Source: Bacteroidota bacterium
GTDB lineage: Bacteria > Bacteroidota > Bacteroidia > Palsa-965
DNA: 64,000 bases
Direction: 5' to 3'
Assembly (NCBI GenBank): GCA_016194975.1
Contig: JACQAM010000006.1
Coordinates: forward strand, 1-64,000
Positions within the stretch are counted from its first letter, which is position 1. Every line of letters starts with the position of its first letter. Made by a program: the position numbers and the translations under genes. Positions 26,691 through 35,190 of the stretch are shown piece by piece. Under the pieces are notes generated by a model. The model saw only the letters and a program-made list of their open reading frames with translations. It was not told where the DNA came from and searched no databases.

Positions 26691-29252
26691 TTATGAATAT
26701 GTAAGAACTAGTGTGGCACCTTCCATTTGCATGGCACCCGTCCCTCCGTTTCGCTGAATCATGAGCGAATAGGTCTTGCCACCACTTAGTACTCCGGCTG
26801 CAAAGCTGAATGTCTGTTTGGTCCACACATTGCCTGTTGATACAACTGCGTTATCAGTACCAGCAACCGGAACAAATGTTCCAGAGAGGTTGTTGTTCCA
26901 GTCAAGCAAAGCAATTCTTCCTGTTGACCCGCCGGTAGTATTGTAATCAATGATGAGTTTGGTGGTAAAGGAAACTGCAGATGGAAAAATATCTGTGGTA
27001 TTCGGAATAGTTACTTCAAGCCCGATGCGCCCCCATGTGTCGGCAGGATTTGTAATCGCGTAAGCTCCGTTGAACGTAATAGGAACCGTAACAACTTTTA
27101 CCTGCGAAGGAACTGCTGCGAATTTTGCATCAACATAATTTTTTGTGGAAGCATGAAGACTTGCAGTAGGATCTGCAGAGAGCGTGAGAAAGCCGGACAT
27201 CGTATCGCCGCTCTTACTCACTTTCGTATTCGCACTCGTCTGCACCGCATCTACATATTGTTTGGTCGCAGCACCGAGAAGAGCTGAAGGATCGGCACTG
27301 AGCACCAGTAATCCTGTCATTGTTGATCCGCTCTTCGCAACTTTTGAATCAGCGTATTGCTTTGTTGCGGCGCCGAGATCAAGGGAAGGATCAGCGTTGA
27401 GAATGAGATCACCTGTCATTGTCGATCCACTCTTCGCAACTTTTGTATCAGTGTACTGTTTTGTTGAAGCGCCGAGAGCAGCAGAAGGATCACCGCTCAG
27501 AAGGAGCAATCCACTCATGGTATCACCAGTCTTGCTGACTTTATTATTGACGTTCGTTTGAACCGCATCCACATATTGTTTGGTCGCAGCACCGAGAAGA
27601 GCAGAAGGATCGGCACTGAGTACTAGTAATCCTGTCATCGTCGATCCGCTCTTCGCAACTTTTGTATCAGTGTATTGCTTTGTTGAGGCGCCGAGATCAA
27701 GGGAAGGATCAGCGTTGAGGATAAGGTCACCTGTCATTGTCGATCCACTCTTCGCAACTTTTGTATCAGTGTACTGTTTTGTTGAAGCGCCGAGAGCAGC
27801 AGGAGGATCACCACTTAGAACAAGCAATCCACTCATGGTATCACCACTCTTGCTGACTTTAGTATTTACATTAGTTTGAACTGCATCAACATATTGTTTG
27901 GTTGCAGCTCCGAGAGCAGCAGAAGGATCAGCGTTGAGGATAAGATCACCCGTCATTGTCGATCCACTCTTCGCAACTTTTGTATCAGTGTACTGTTTAG
28001 TTGCTGCGCCAAGTGCACTGGAAGGATCAGCATTCAGGATAAGGTCGCCCGTCATCGTATCGCCGGACAGATCCACTTTTCCGTCAAGTTGCGCTTGGGC
28101 AGAAGAAGTCAATCCGGAAATGTATCCGAGTTCGGTAGGTGTAACAGATGAAGACACAATATTCTTCGAAGCATTTACATAAGGAACCGTGGATGCTGTA
28201 AGATTCGGTGTGTTGATCGTTGCCGAACTTATTTTAAGAATGGTCGAAGTGGTTTCAATCGTTCCGGTGGAGAATACTTTTACAGATGTCTGCGCATTCA
28301 CAACCTGTGCGATATCTGTAGTCGCAGTGAATCCGCTTCCAGTATTGGTCTTTAATGTTACTTTTCCAAGAGTGTCGGCTCCGGGTTCAATAAGGAGTTC
28401 TCCATTATCAGCATGTTTGAGTGTGACCACACCGGTCGTCAGAAGTAGTGTAGACTCATTTTCATTGCCGCCATCTGTAGAAAGTTCAATGCTGTCATTC
28501 GTCGCACCGAAATTAATCTGCGACTTATTCGCAACGGCACTCCTGAAGACCTTTGTATTATCGATAGAGACGCCGTCAGTCTCATTCGACAGGACACTGT
28601 CACCCAATGAATGGACTCCATCAGCATAAGGAATGCGATTGACAGAAAAAGTAAGTTCATCCTGCTTGGTAGCGAGACCTGATTCTAGGTTAGCCTGAAC
28701 TTCTTCAATCGCATCCTGAACATTGTCTGTTTGTATTTCAGGAGTCGGATCAAAGACAACATCAATCGCTTTAACGGGCACACGCGACTGACTCACTTTT
28801 TGCCACACAGCACCACTGAAAATTGCCCAATCGCCAATAACCCAATCGTTGATTCCATCTAGCGTTGTGTTTTCTGAAGGAATCGAGCTTGCGTCAGAAA
28901 CAACATAATAAAAACTCTGTGTTCCTACACCGCTTGCTAGAGTAGGAGTATTTGTGATGGCATTCCAGGTACCCGCGAATACCGGAGATCCCAGTGAAGC
29001 AATCACTTGCCATTTCATCGGATTGAAAGGACCTGTTGTGTTAGCAATACATTGATAAACTGCATTGCTGTAAATCGCTGCATCACCAATGAGATAATTT
29101 TTTAATTGATCATAAGTGCGCAAGCCGAGTAAGTAGCGATCGTCTATGAGATTCGCCGTCGAACCGATCAATGTTGCAAATTGCGCCGCAGTTGGTTCGT
29201 CGCCCGACTGGAAATAACTTATGAGAATGTCTTTGGGTACTACAGGAGGCAT
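26691..29252 (-). CDS. Long eCIS tail fibre with nine Phage_fiber_2-type repeats (853 aa)
   Basis: First gene of the operon as read from 29252. The N-terminal ~40 residues (ISYFQSGDEPTAAQFATLIGS, then LIDDRYLLG) look like the docking domain shared with the 602-aa fibre. Residues about 50-390 are beta-rich fibre sequence (LTTGVVTLKHADNGELLIEPG). Residues about 391-712 hold nine units of 33 or 40 residues, pattern K-V-x-K-S-G-(D/S)-T-M-(T/S)-G-x-L-x-L-x-x-D-P-x-x-x-L-(G/H)-A-x-T-K-x-Y-x-D, as in phage side-tail fibres. The end (about 720-853) is a beta-sandwich tip (DTWGRIGLEVTIPNT; SLMIQRNGGTGAMQMEGATLVLTYS), a plausible receptor-binding domain like a carbohydrate-binding module. The fibre gene coming first rather than after the baseplate is unusual. 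Confidence 0.85.
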   Translation of the reverse strand: MPPVVPKDILISYFQSGDEPTAAQFATLIGSTANLIDDRYLLGLRTYDQLKNYLIGDAAIYSNAVYQCIANTTGPFNPMKWQVIASLGSPVFAGTWNAITNTPTLASGVGTQSFYYVVSDASSIPSENTTLDGINDWVIGDWAIFSGAVWQKVSQSRVPVKAIDVVFDPTPEIQTDNVQDAIEEVQANLESGLATKQDELTFSVNRIPYADGVHSLGDSVLSNETDGVSIDNTKVFRSAVANKSQINFGATNDSIELSTDGGNENESTLLLTTGVVTLKHADNGELLIEPGADTLGKVTLKTNTGSGFTATTDIAQVVNAQTSVKVFSTGTIETTSTILKISSATINTPNLTASTVPYVNASKNIVSSSVTPTELGYISGLTSSAQAQLDGKVDLSGDTMTGDLILNADPSSALGAATKQYTDTKVAKSGSTMTGDLILNADPSAALGAATKQYVDAVQTNVNTKVSKSGDTMSGLLVLSGDPPAALGASTKQYTDTKVAKSGSTMTGDLILNADPSLDLGASTKQYTDTKVAKSGSTMTGLLVLSADPSALLGAATKQYVDAVQTNVNNKVSKTGDTMSGLLLLSGDPSAALGASTKQYTDTKVAKSGSTMTGDLILNADPSLDLGAATKQYADSKVAKSGSTMTGLLVLSADPSALLGAATKQYVDAVQTSANTKVSKSGDTMSGFLTLSADPTASLHASTKNYVDAKFAAVPSQVKVVTVPITFNGAYAITNPADTWGRIGLEVTIPNTTDIFPSAVSFTTKLIIDYNTTGGSTGRIALLDWNNNLSGTFVPVAGTDNAVVSTGNVWTKQTFSFAAGVLSGGKTYSLMIQRNGGTGAMQMEGATLVLTYS
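27115..28080 (-). repeat. Tandem coding repeats in the fibre gene (nine units, 99 or 120 bp)
   Basis: Nine tandem units with alternating lengths: 33-residue units ending KQYTDT and 40-residue units ending KQYVDAVQT(N/S)xN. They follow a higher-order order of about three units (long, short, short) repeated. Several units are almost identical at DNA level (for example around 27400-27480 and 27740-27800), so the tract can change length by recombination or slippage. Confidence 0.88.
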
Positions 29253-29760
29253 TTATATTGGGATTATTTTTTATCCGGCTTCTTCAGAATTATTTTTGAG
29301 TTTTCCAAAGATGCTCTATTCAGAAATCTTTTGCACGGACAGATTTTCAGAACAGTTGCTTGAAAAAAATATTAACCAAAAATGTAAACGGTTGACTGAG
29401 AACTATAAATACGTTTTGTAGAAGTTCTTTTTTTACAGCAACATTCTGAGAGCTCTTCCAAAAAAATCGTTAAGATTTGTCTGTCATTTTTTGGAATGAA
29501 AAATGGAAGAAAAAATTTTGCTAATGAATTTAGCAACTAAGTTTTTTAATCGCTCGACAGTTTTTTCGGTTTAAGAGCCAAATAAAATAGAAACACTTTA
29601 CGTAGTTGCCTGATGGTTAAAAAAGAAGCCCTTAAAAAACTACATAATTTTCACATCAAATAAATTGAACAGATAATAATGAAGAGCAGAGTTGATACAT
29701 TCAGACTTATTTTAGTTCGTTAAATTCAGATGAACTGATCGATTTTTAAAATTCTGATCT
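29253..29760. other. 508-bp divergent intergenic region, likely eCIS operon control region
   Basis: AT-rich, without an ORF worth calling. It lies between the first eCIS gene (minus) and the 109-aa gene (plus), so promoters for both should be here. Near-matches to the Bacteroidota -7 box TAnnTTTG occur (TTTATTTG read on minus near 29660; TACGTTTTG on plus near 29412), but none with correct spacing and a good -33 box. No operator palindrome or riboswitch is obvious. Confidence 0.45.
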
Positions 29761-30090
29761 ATGGCTACCTACGAACTTACTTTTAATCGCGTTTTCATAC
29801 TCACTCTTGCTCCCAATACTGATTCTTCTATAGCAGTTCCTTCAGGATACGTTTGGAAAATAGAAAGTGTGGGAATCGGGGGAACAAAGGGAGTCGTCTA
29901 TCTTAAATCAAGTTCAAGTTCTGACGATAAAATTGCGATACTTTTTTCTTCGATCGGTGATGATGATTATGCTTCACCACTTCCTTTCTGGCTCGGTGAA
30001 ACTTTTACAGGCGGATTTTTCCGCAACGAGAGCGGATTCAAAGGATCCGTTTCCATTACGGAATACTTCATAAAAATACAGGTTCTGTAA
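29761..30090 (+). CDS. Small beta-rich protein of unknown function (109 aa), divergent from eCIS
   Basis: Starts MATYELTFNRVFILTLAPNT. Alternating hydrophobic strands follow (VWKIESVGIGGTKGVVYLKSS; PLPFWLGETFTGGFF; GSVSITEYFIKIQVL), suggesting a small beta-sandwich. No signal peptide. The LPFWLG...GFF segment is reminiscent of fibre-tip or capsid-decoration proteins, but I do not recognise the family. It is on the opposite strand from all flanking genes and its stop lies three bases from the stop of the phosphoesterase gene. It could be a late-added eCIS accessory or decoy. Confidence 0.6.
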   Translation: MATYELTFNRVFILTLAPNTDSSIAVPSGYVWKIESVGIGGTKGVVYLKSSSSSDDKIAILFSSIGDDDYASPLPFWLGETFTGGFFRNESGFKGSVSITEYFIKIQVL

Positions 30091-30093
30091 TTT

Positions 30094-31275
30094 TCAGTGC
30101 TGTTTTATATTCGAAATTTTTCCTGCGTTAAGATCTATTTTGAAATAATCATACAATTCTTCCGGTGCACTCCATGATTCCTGTGGATACGGTACTGTAA
30201 AATATTCTCCGGAAAGAATTCTCTGCTTTCCTTTTTTCTCGATTGTGATCCGCAGAAATCCATGACGGTTGTCGCAGAATTCTTCGAGCACCACATTTTC
30301 AAAAAAAGTATCGTTCGGAACATAAACAGGATTTGCTTTCGAATCGAGATTGTGCAGGTGCCAGTATCCGCCCGCGCCCGCAACGATGTATGGTAACTCC
30401 TGTCCTGAAGAATATTTTCTTGTGTAGCGCTGATAATTGTGTACGTGTCCTGCAAGAATGAGATCGGGATAAACGCCGGACTCTTCGAATGCTTTGTCGA
30501 GAAAATTTTTCATAATTCCGCTCGCACCGTGATTGCTGTCGATCGAGTAAGGTGGATGATGAAGCGAAACAATAATTGCTTTTTCTTTTCGTTGCTTTTG
30601 TGCTTCCGTCAGTTCATTGATGAACCATGCGCGCTGATCTTCTTTTATTCTTCCTTCAGACGGAACATTTGAATAAAGCCCGATAATATTCGCAAGAGGT
30701 GCCTGTAGTGTCCAGTAGACATTCGGCTGGATCATACTTTTTCTTTTCGCTTCTCCGGCAATACCCAAAGTTCTCGCTTTCGTGTCACAGAAAACTTTTG
30801 TGAACGCTTTCAGACTTTCCGGCGGATTAGAATCAGATGCATCAATATCACCATCGTGATTTCCGGGAATGGCGAATATCGGGGCAGGAAAATGAATGTA
30901 TGGCTCGAAGAACTGATTAAAATATTCTTTTTCTTCCCCGTTGAAATAAACAACGTCACCAAGATGATACAAGAACAGCGCTCTGTCTTCTTTCTTTTTT
31001 GTCACAGCGATCTGCTCTTCCATTTTCCGGTTTACAAGATGCTGTGGCTTCGGATCTTTTATTCCACCGGTATCACCGATCGTATAGAAAACCATTTTCT
31101 TTTTGCCTAGATTTTTTCCCAAAACTTTTTCAAGAGGAAGACGAAAAGGAAATTTTCCTGAGGGAGCAGGCAACGGCTGGAATTTTCCGGGACTATGTCC
31201 TGCAAATGGATTTTCACTTTCAACTGATGCTCCGGCATTCGGAGAAATCGGAGCGGAAGGGCTTGTTGTCGGCAT
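30094..31275 (-). CDS. Calcineurin-like metallophosphoesterase (393 aa)
   Basis: All five metallophosphatase blocks are present: YTIGDTGG (D68), HLGDVVYF (D107), PGNHDGD (N139, H140), SLHHPPYS (H239/H240) and AGHVHNYQRY (H277, H279). The last motif is typical of purple-acid-phosphatase-like enzymes. The first 45 residues are proline/serine-rich and disordered, with no signal peptide, so the enzyme looks cytoplasmic. A dimetal centre would hydrolyse phosphomonoesters or diesters; the substrate is unknown. It lies 39 bases after the hydrolase-metacaspase gene, on the same strand, so the two are likely an operon that ends just before the eCIS control region. Confidence 0.88.
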   Translation of the reverse strand: MPTTSPSAPISPNAGASVESENPFAGHSPGKFQPLPAPSGKFPFRLPLEKVLGKNLGKKKMVFYTIGDTGGIKDPKPQHLVNRKMEEQIAVTKKKEDRALFLYHLGDVVYFNGEEKEYFNQFFEPYIHFPAPIFAIPGNHDGDIDASDSNPPESLKAFTKVFCDTKARTLGIAGEAKRKSMIQPNVYWTLQAPLANIIGLYSNVPSEGRIKEDQRAWFINELTEAQKQRKEKAIIVSLHHPPYSIDSNHGASGIMKNFLDKAFEESGVYPDLILAGHVHNYQRYTRKYSSGQELPYIVAGAGGYWHLHNLDSKANPVYVPNDTFFENVVLEEFCDNRHGFLRITIEKKGKQRILSGEYFTVPYPQESWSAPEELYDYFKIDLNAGKISNIKQH

Positions 31276-31314
31276 GATTTTGTTTTTTAGAAAACAATTT
31301 AAAATTCAATCGAT

Positions 31315-33078
31315 TCAGATATTCAGGAGTGGAACATTGCTTTTCACTTTTTCAGCCGGACCTACAACGACAGGGTGCTGATCATAGGTCAGTTCATTCA
31401 GCAATTCAGTTGTCTGTTTCACCAGTTCTGTGTACGATACTTTTTTCTTTTGTCGCTGAAGCTTTCTCAGAATTGTTGTGATCGAATATGTGAATGCGCC
31501 ATAGGAAGTAACGCCATGTTTGTATTCATAGGAATACTCTTTTTCCTGGCATGCTTCGAGAATGAGCGGAGTGTATGGCCCTTTATGTCCGAAATTTTCT
31601 TTTGCCTTCTCGAATGATTTCACATCTGTCCACAACGGAACGGCTCTTCCGAACCGGTAGGTTCCGCCGTCTTCGCCGGTATATAAATCTGCTTTCGATT
31701 CTTTACCGAAGAATTTTTTCTTTGCAAGACTTATTTCCCTAGGTATCCACATCTCGCGTTGCGCATCCCATTTTATTTCCCGATGACGGATGTCATCAGG
31801 AGGATCTATACCTCTTGGTTTGAAAGATCCATCTCTTGTCATTCCCCCGGAGTGACAACAATCCAGCATGGTAATAAAATCTACTCCATAAGAAAGCTGG
31901 CTGTAAGCCTGAAGAAATTCTTTGTCCGTGTAGGAATGTTCTCTTGTCCAATCGAAATCATACGTCACAAGACATTCATCTTTATGATCGGCCTCTTCAT
32001 CGTTGTGTGAAGAAGGGATCTGTGCGCCATGTCCACTATAAAAAAAGAAACGCTGGTCTCCATCTTTTGCATCAGAAAGCAACCAGTCCATCCTGCTCCG
32101 GAGATTTGTACTGGTAGCACGTTCATTGAACACAACTCTTATCTCGTCGGGATCAAATCCCATTTCCTGCAACACTTCGCTCACACGGAATGCATCATTC
32201 ATACAACCGTTCAACTGATTCGCCGGATCGGGATAATCATTTATACCTACGAGTAAAGCTTTTTTTGTTTGCTTCGTAGATTTTGTAGCAAGTGCTCTGC
32301 GTCCTGAAAGAAACCGGGGTGTAGGAATTGTTTCGGAAAGCATTTTTACAATTTCCGGCCACGCTTGCGCAACTGCGTTTTCATGCTGCATATAACACGT
32401 GACTTCATGATTGATACCGCCATGCCTGAATGGAGTTTCGATCTCAGAAAAATTCGGAGCACGAAGATCAATCGGACGCGATGCGAAAACCCTATCGTGC
32501 TCGTTATGGAAATTGAACCAGAACTTCACATTCAGGTCGACGATCTTTCCGCCGAATGTTTTCAGTAGGGCAGGATGCCCGATCTGTGCACCGGATGTTA
32601 CGAGGATAAATTTAAGTTGCTCATCTTTTCTTGCGAGCGTATCATACGTGATGAGCGTACCCAGGCTGTGTGCATACACAAGATCAGGTTGAAATTCAGC
32701 TAACGTCTTATTAAGAAGATCACGCAATTGAGTCCGGAGAATTTCATCCGCAGCAAATTGTGCAGGCATTCCAGCGTACCAGCGGATATTGTCTTTTATT
32801 CCCCGGCTCATAGTATCCGTTAGTGCCCGACCCGTCGCATCCTTCCACGCCTCACTCAACCAACTTTGAATTAAAATTTTTATTCCTTCTTCATATTGAA
32901 CACCTCCGGTAGCATCGGCGCGTTGTTCAAAAAGATAATCATACTTCAAAAAAGAAAATTCAACATTTTTTTTATCCAGCCCGGAACTTTTCAAAATCGC
33001 ATTTTCCCAGTCTTTACTCCATGTGTCGATTGAAACGTCTTTATGACCAATTCCGTGTATGCATAAGATTTTTTTCAT
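31315..33078 (-). CDS. Alpha/beta-hydrolase fused to a metacaspase-type C14 peptidase (587 aa)
   Basis: N-terminal half (1-260) is an alpha/beta hydrolase: KKILCIHGIGH oxyanion region, nucleophile elbow VYAHSLGTL with Ser138, a likely acid in NEHDRV (D195) and a likely base in GINHEV (H224). C-terminal half (about 270-587) is a caspase-like peptidase: KKALLVGINDYPD, the catalytic His in FFYSGHGAQ (H350), the catalytic Cys in MLDCCHSGG (C408), then SYGAFTYSITTIL. Both active sites look intact. There is no signal peptide. Such peptidases cut after basic or acidic residues and often act in programmed death or defence. Located upstream of an eCIS locus with a phosphoesterase partner, it may sense damage, process a precursor, or act as a suicide effector; this is inference. 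Confidence 0.9.
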   Translation of the reverse strand: MKKILCIHGIGHKDVSIDTWSKDWENAILKSSGLDKKNVEFSFLKYDYLFEQRADATGGVQYEEGIKILIQSWLSEAWKDATGRALTDTMSRGIKDNIRWYAGMPAQFAADEILRTQLRDLLNKTLAEFQPDLVYAHSLGTLITYDTLARKDEQLKFILVTSGAQIGHPALLKTFGGKIVDLNVKFWFNFHNEHDRVFASRPIDLRAPNFSEIETPFRHGGINHEVTCYMQHENAVAQAWPEIVKMLSETIPTPRFLSGRRALATKSTKQTKKALLVGINDYPDPANQLNGCMNDAFRVSEVLQEMGFDPDEIRVVFNERATSTNLRSRMDWLLSDAKDGDQRFFFYSGHGAQIPSSHNDEEADHKDECLVTYDFDWTREHSYTDKEFLQAYSQLSYGVDFITMLDCCHSGGMTRDGSFKPRGIDPPDDIRHREIKWDAQREMWIPREISLAKKKFFGKESKADLYTGEDGGTYRFGRAVPLWTDVKSFEKAKENFGHKGPYTPLILEACQEKEYSYEYKHGVTSYGAFTYSITTILRKLQRQKKKVSYTELVKQTTELLNELTYDQHPVVVGPAEKVKSNVPLLNI

Positions 33079-33477
33079 TGTCGTTTTTATTATTCAGGAA
33101 AAAAAACATTCTGAAATGGACTGAAAAAGTAAATCATTTTAATCACTCCATTACAATTCTGCGGTGACAGCTTTTTTTAATCATAGGGGGACGTTAATGA
33201 AAACAGGTGTTTATACCTGCGGCAAACAGGTAGAAACACCTGTTTTGAAGAAAAAATTGAAACTTCAAAAAAATGGTTTTACATTTCTGCAGGTATAATT
33301 GGTCAATATCAATTCTCTTCACGTATAGTTTGCCTTTTCCGATCGCATGAGTTTTTATAACCTTACTCACTAAACAAAGGGAAAGAATAAGGTAGGAGAT
33401 TAGCGCCAATATTTCATTGGAGAAAGCGCGTAAAATGAAATAAATCTTAGGATTTGTTTGCCGATGTTTTCGGCGCT
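33079..33477. other. 399-bp intergenic region between mnmE and the metacaspase gene
   Basis: No convincing ORF. It holds the long hairpin listed separately (33200-33246) and AT-rich flanks. The promoter of the metacaspase-phosphoesterase pair should lie between about 33100 and 33190, but I see no good TAnnTTTG box there on the minus strand. Confidence 0.5.
33200..33246. repeat. Long two-part hairpin (13 + 6 bp stem)
   Basis: AAAACAGGTGTTT (33200-33212) pairs perfectly with AAACACCTGTTTT (33234-33246). Inside it TACCTG (33214-33219) pairs with CAGGTA (33227-33232) around a 7-base loop, with one A/G mismatch between stems. Both arms also start with the direct repeat AAACAGGT. It lies 230 bases past the mnmE stop, so it may be a late terminator, but there is no long T-tract. 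An operator or a small transposable hairpin is possible. Confidence 0.8.
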
Positions 33478-34869
33478 CTACTTCCCGATGCAGAACTTCG
33501 AAAAAATATTTTCCAGCAGATCATCCGTAGAAATTTCCCCGGTGATGATTCCCAAATGATGAAGCCCTTCCCGGATGTCTTGCGCGAGAAGATCGCCGGA
33601 AAGATGTTTGTCCAATCCTTCTATCGTGCGCTGTATGGCCGCGCCCGCATTGCGCAGCGCTTCCACGTGGCGCGCGTTCGTGACGATGGTCTCCGTTACA
33701 TTCACCGTGCGATTGTCGAAGAGTGCAACTAATTTCATTTTCAGATCGTCGATGTATAATTTTTCTTTTGCAGAAATGAAAAGCACTTCGAAGCCGGAGA
33801 ATTCTTTCTGTATCTCCGAAAAATTTTCTTTGTCAATTTTATTTCCAACCACCAGCAACTGCGCCCCGTGAATATGGCTTTTGAGTTCCGATAAAGCGAT
33901 CTTCAGTTCTCCGCTCGATAATTCATGCACATCAAAAAGATAAATGACAATGGAACTCTGCTTCATTTTTTCCACGGCGCGCGTAACGCCAATGGATTCG
34001 ATGATGTCATTCGTTTCACGCAAACCAGCCGTATCGATGAAACGGAAGAGAATTCCATCAATAGTAATTTCATCTTCGATCGTATCTCTCGTTGTTCCCG
34101 GAATTTCAGAAACAATGGCGCGCTCTTCTTCGAGAATGGAATTCAGCAATGTACTTTTTCCGGAATTTGGTTTACCTACTATCGCTACCGGTATTCCATT
34201 TTTGATCACGTTGCCCACTTCAAAGGAATCGACCAGGCGCTGAATGAGACTCTGGATTGTGTACAATAATTTTTTCAGGTCTTCACGATTGGCAAATTCC
34301 ACATCTTCTTCACTGAAATCGAGTTCGAGCTCAATGAGTGATGCAAAATTCACAAGATTCTCACGCAGTGTTTTTATTTTAGAAGAAAATCCTCCGCGCA
34401 TGTGCTGCATCGCTACCTGGTGTGAAGCGGAAGATTGCGAAGCAATGAGATCAGCTACAGCTTCTGCCTGCGAGAGATCGAATTTTCCGTGGAGGAATGC
34501 GCGCAAAGTAAATTCGCCTGCCTCTGCAAGACGCGCACCATGACGTACGAGTAAGCTCAGCAATTGTTGTTGAATGAAAACAGAACCGTGGCAGGATATC
34601 TCTACGCAATCTTCGCCGGTATAGGAATGTGGATTTTTGAAAACGGTGAGCAGCACTTCATCGAGAATAATATCTTTTTCAACGATGGTTCCGAAATGAA
34701 CGGTGTGTGAATGGAGATCAGCAATTTTTACCGCGTCGCCTTTTTTGTTGCGGAAAATATTTTCACAGATCTGAAAAGTATTTTTTCCTGAAATGCGGAT
34801 GATGGCAATGGCGGAGGTGCCGTGAGCAGTGGCCAGTGCAACAATGGTGTCGTCGTGAATAAAGCGCAT
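33478..34869 (-). CDS. mnmE: tRNA modification GTPase MnmE
   Basis: 463 aa, full length. The N-terminal formyl-THF-binding domain starts HDDTIVALATAHGTSAIAIIRISG and carries AGEFTLRAFLHGKFDLSQAEAV. The GTPase domain has G1 GKPNSGKST (232-240), the IPGTTRD switch, DTAG and NKID. The C-terminus is FCIGK, the family's conserved CxGK end needed for catalysis. With MnmG it makes the cmnm5 group at wobble uridine 34 of certain tRNAs. It stands alone, transcribed divergently from the gene at 34996. Confidence 0.97.
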   Translation of the reverse strand: MRFIHDDTIVALATAHGTSAIAIIRISGKNTFQICENIFRNKKGDAVKIADLHSHTVHFGTIVEKDIILDEVLLTVFKNPHSYTGEDCVEISCHGSVFIQQQLLSLLVRHGARLAEAGEFTLRAFLHGKFDLSQAEAVADLIASQSSASHQVAMQHMRGGFSSKIKTLRENLVNFASLIELELDFSEEDVEFANREDLKKLLYTIQSLIQRLVDSFEVGNVIKNGIPVAIVGKPNSGKSTLLNSILEEERAIVSEIPGTTRDTIEDEITIDGILFRFIDTAGLRETNDIIESIGVTRAVEKMKQSSIVIYLFDVHELSSGELKIALSELKSHIHGAQLLVVGNKIDKENFSEIQKEFSGFEVLFISAKEKLYIDDLKMKLVALFDNRTVNVTETIVTNARHVEALRNAGAAIQRTIEGLDKHLSGDLLAQDIREGLHHLGIITGEISTDDLLENIFSKFCIGK

Positions 34870-34995
34870 AAGGCGATAGGACTAAGATAGCAAAAAAGGG
34901 AATGGAAGGAAGCGCGCGGAACGGCTGCCGGGAAATAATTTCTCATTGGGAAAACAATCTTTCGCGGCGCTTTTACCTTTAGTTATATTTGAAAG

Positions 34996-35190
34996 ATGAA
35001 GCGGATTTCTTTCTTCTTATTTTTTGTAATCCCGTTCAGCGCAACAGTAAGTTTTGCCCAGAAAGCGCAGTTGAATCCCGACTCGGCGGGGAATATTCTC
35101 AAGAATTCAGCTGCCGTTGCTTCCCAAGGAAAAATAGATCGAAAGAAACCTTCACATGTCATGAATCCCGCTTTTATTTTTTTCCGATGA
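34996..35190 (+). CDS. Small exported protein overlapping the next start (64 aa)
   Basis: Starts MKRISFFLFFVIPFSATVSFAQ, a very good signal peptide with cleavage after SFA. About 42 polar residues follow. Its stop overlaps the ATG of the TPR gene (ATGA at 35187-35190), an arrangement that couples translation. A TATATTTG box lies at 34984-34991, but too close to this ATG to serve it normally. It may be a real leader-type exported peptide or the remnant of an older N-terminus of the TPR gene. No family recognised. Confidence 0.4.
   Translation: MKRISFFLFFVIPFSATVSFAQKAQLNPDSAGNILKNSAAVASQGKIDRKKPSHVMNPAFIFFR

Noticed and set aside
27115-28080. CRISPR-like spacing of repeats.
   Set aside because: Units are contiguous coding repeats of a fibre, without spacers and with codon-level variation.
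27184-28182. Three plus-strand ORFs over the fibre repeats.
   Set aside because: They repeat only because the fibre repeats are on the opposite strand; valine/serine-rich antisense translation, no family.
29253-29760. tRNA or riboswitch in the large eCIS intergenic region.
   Set aside because: No cloverleaf arms, no T-loop sequence and no recognisable riboswitch core.
33194-33409. Minus-strand ORF of 71 aa in the mnmE-metacaspase gap.
   Set aside because: It covers the palindrome and has a low-complexity Leu/Cys-rich sequence without any recognisable pattern.
34728-34946. Minus-strand ORF of 72 aa overlapping the mnmE start.
   Set aside because: Overlaps the well-supported 5' end of mnmE in another frame, and looks like random composition.
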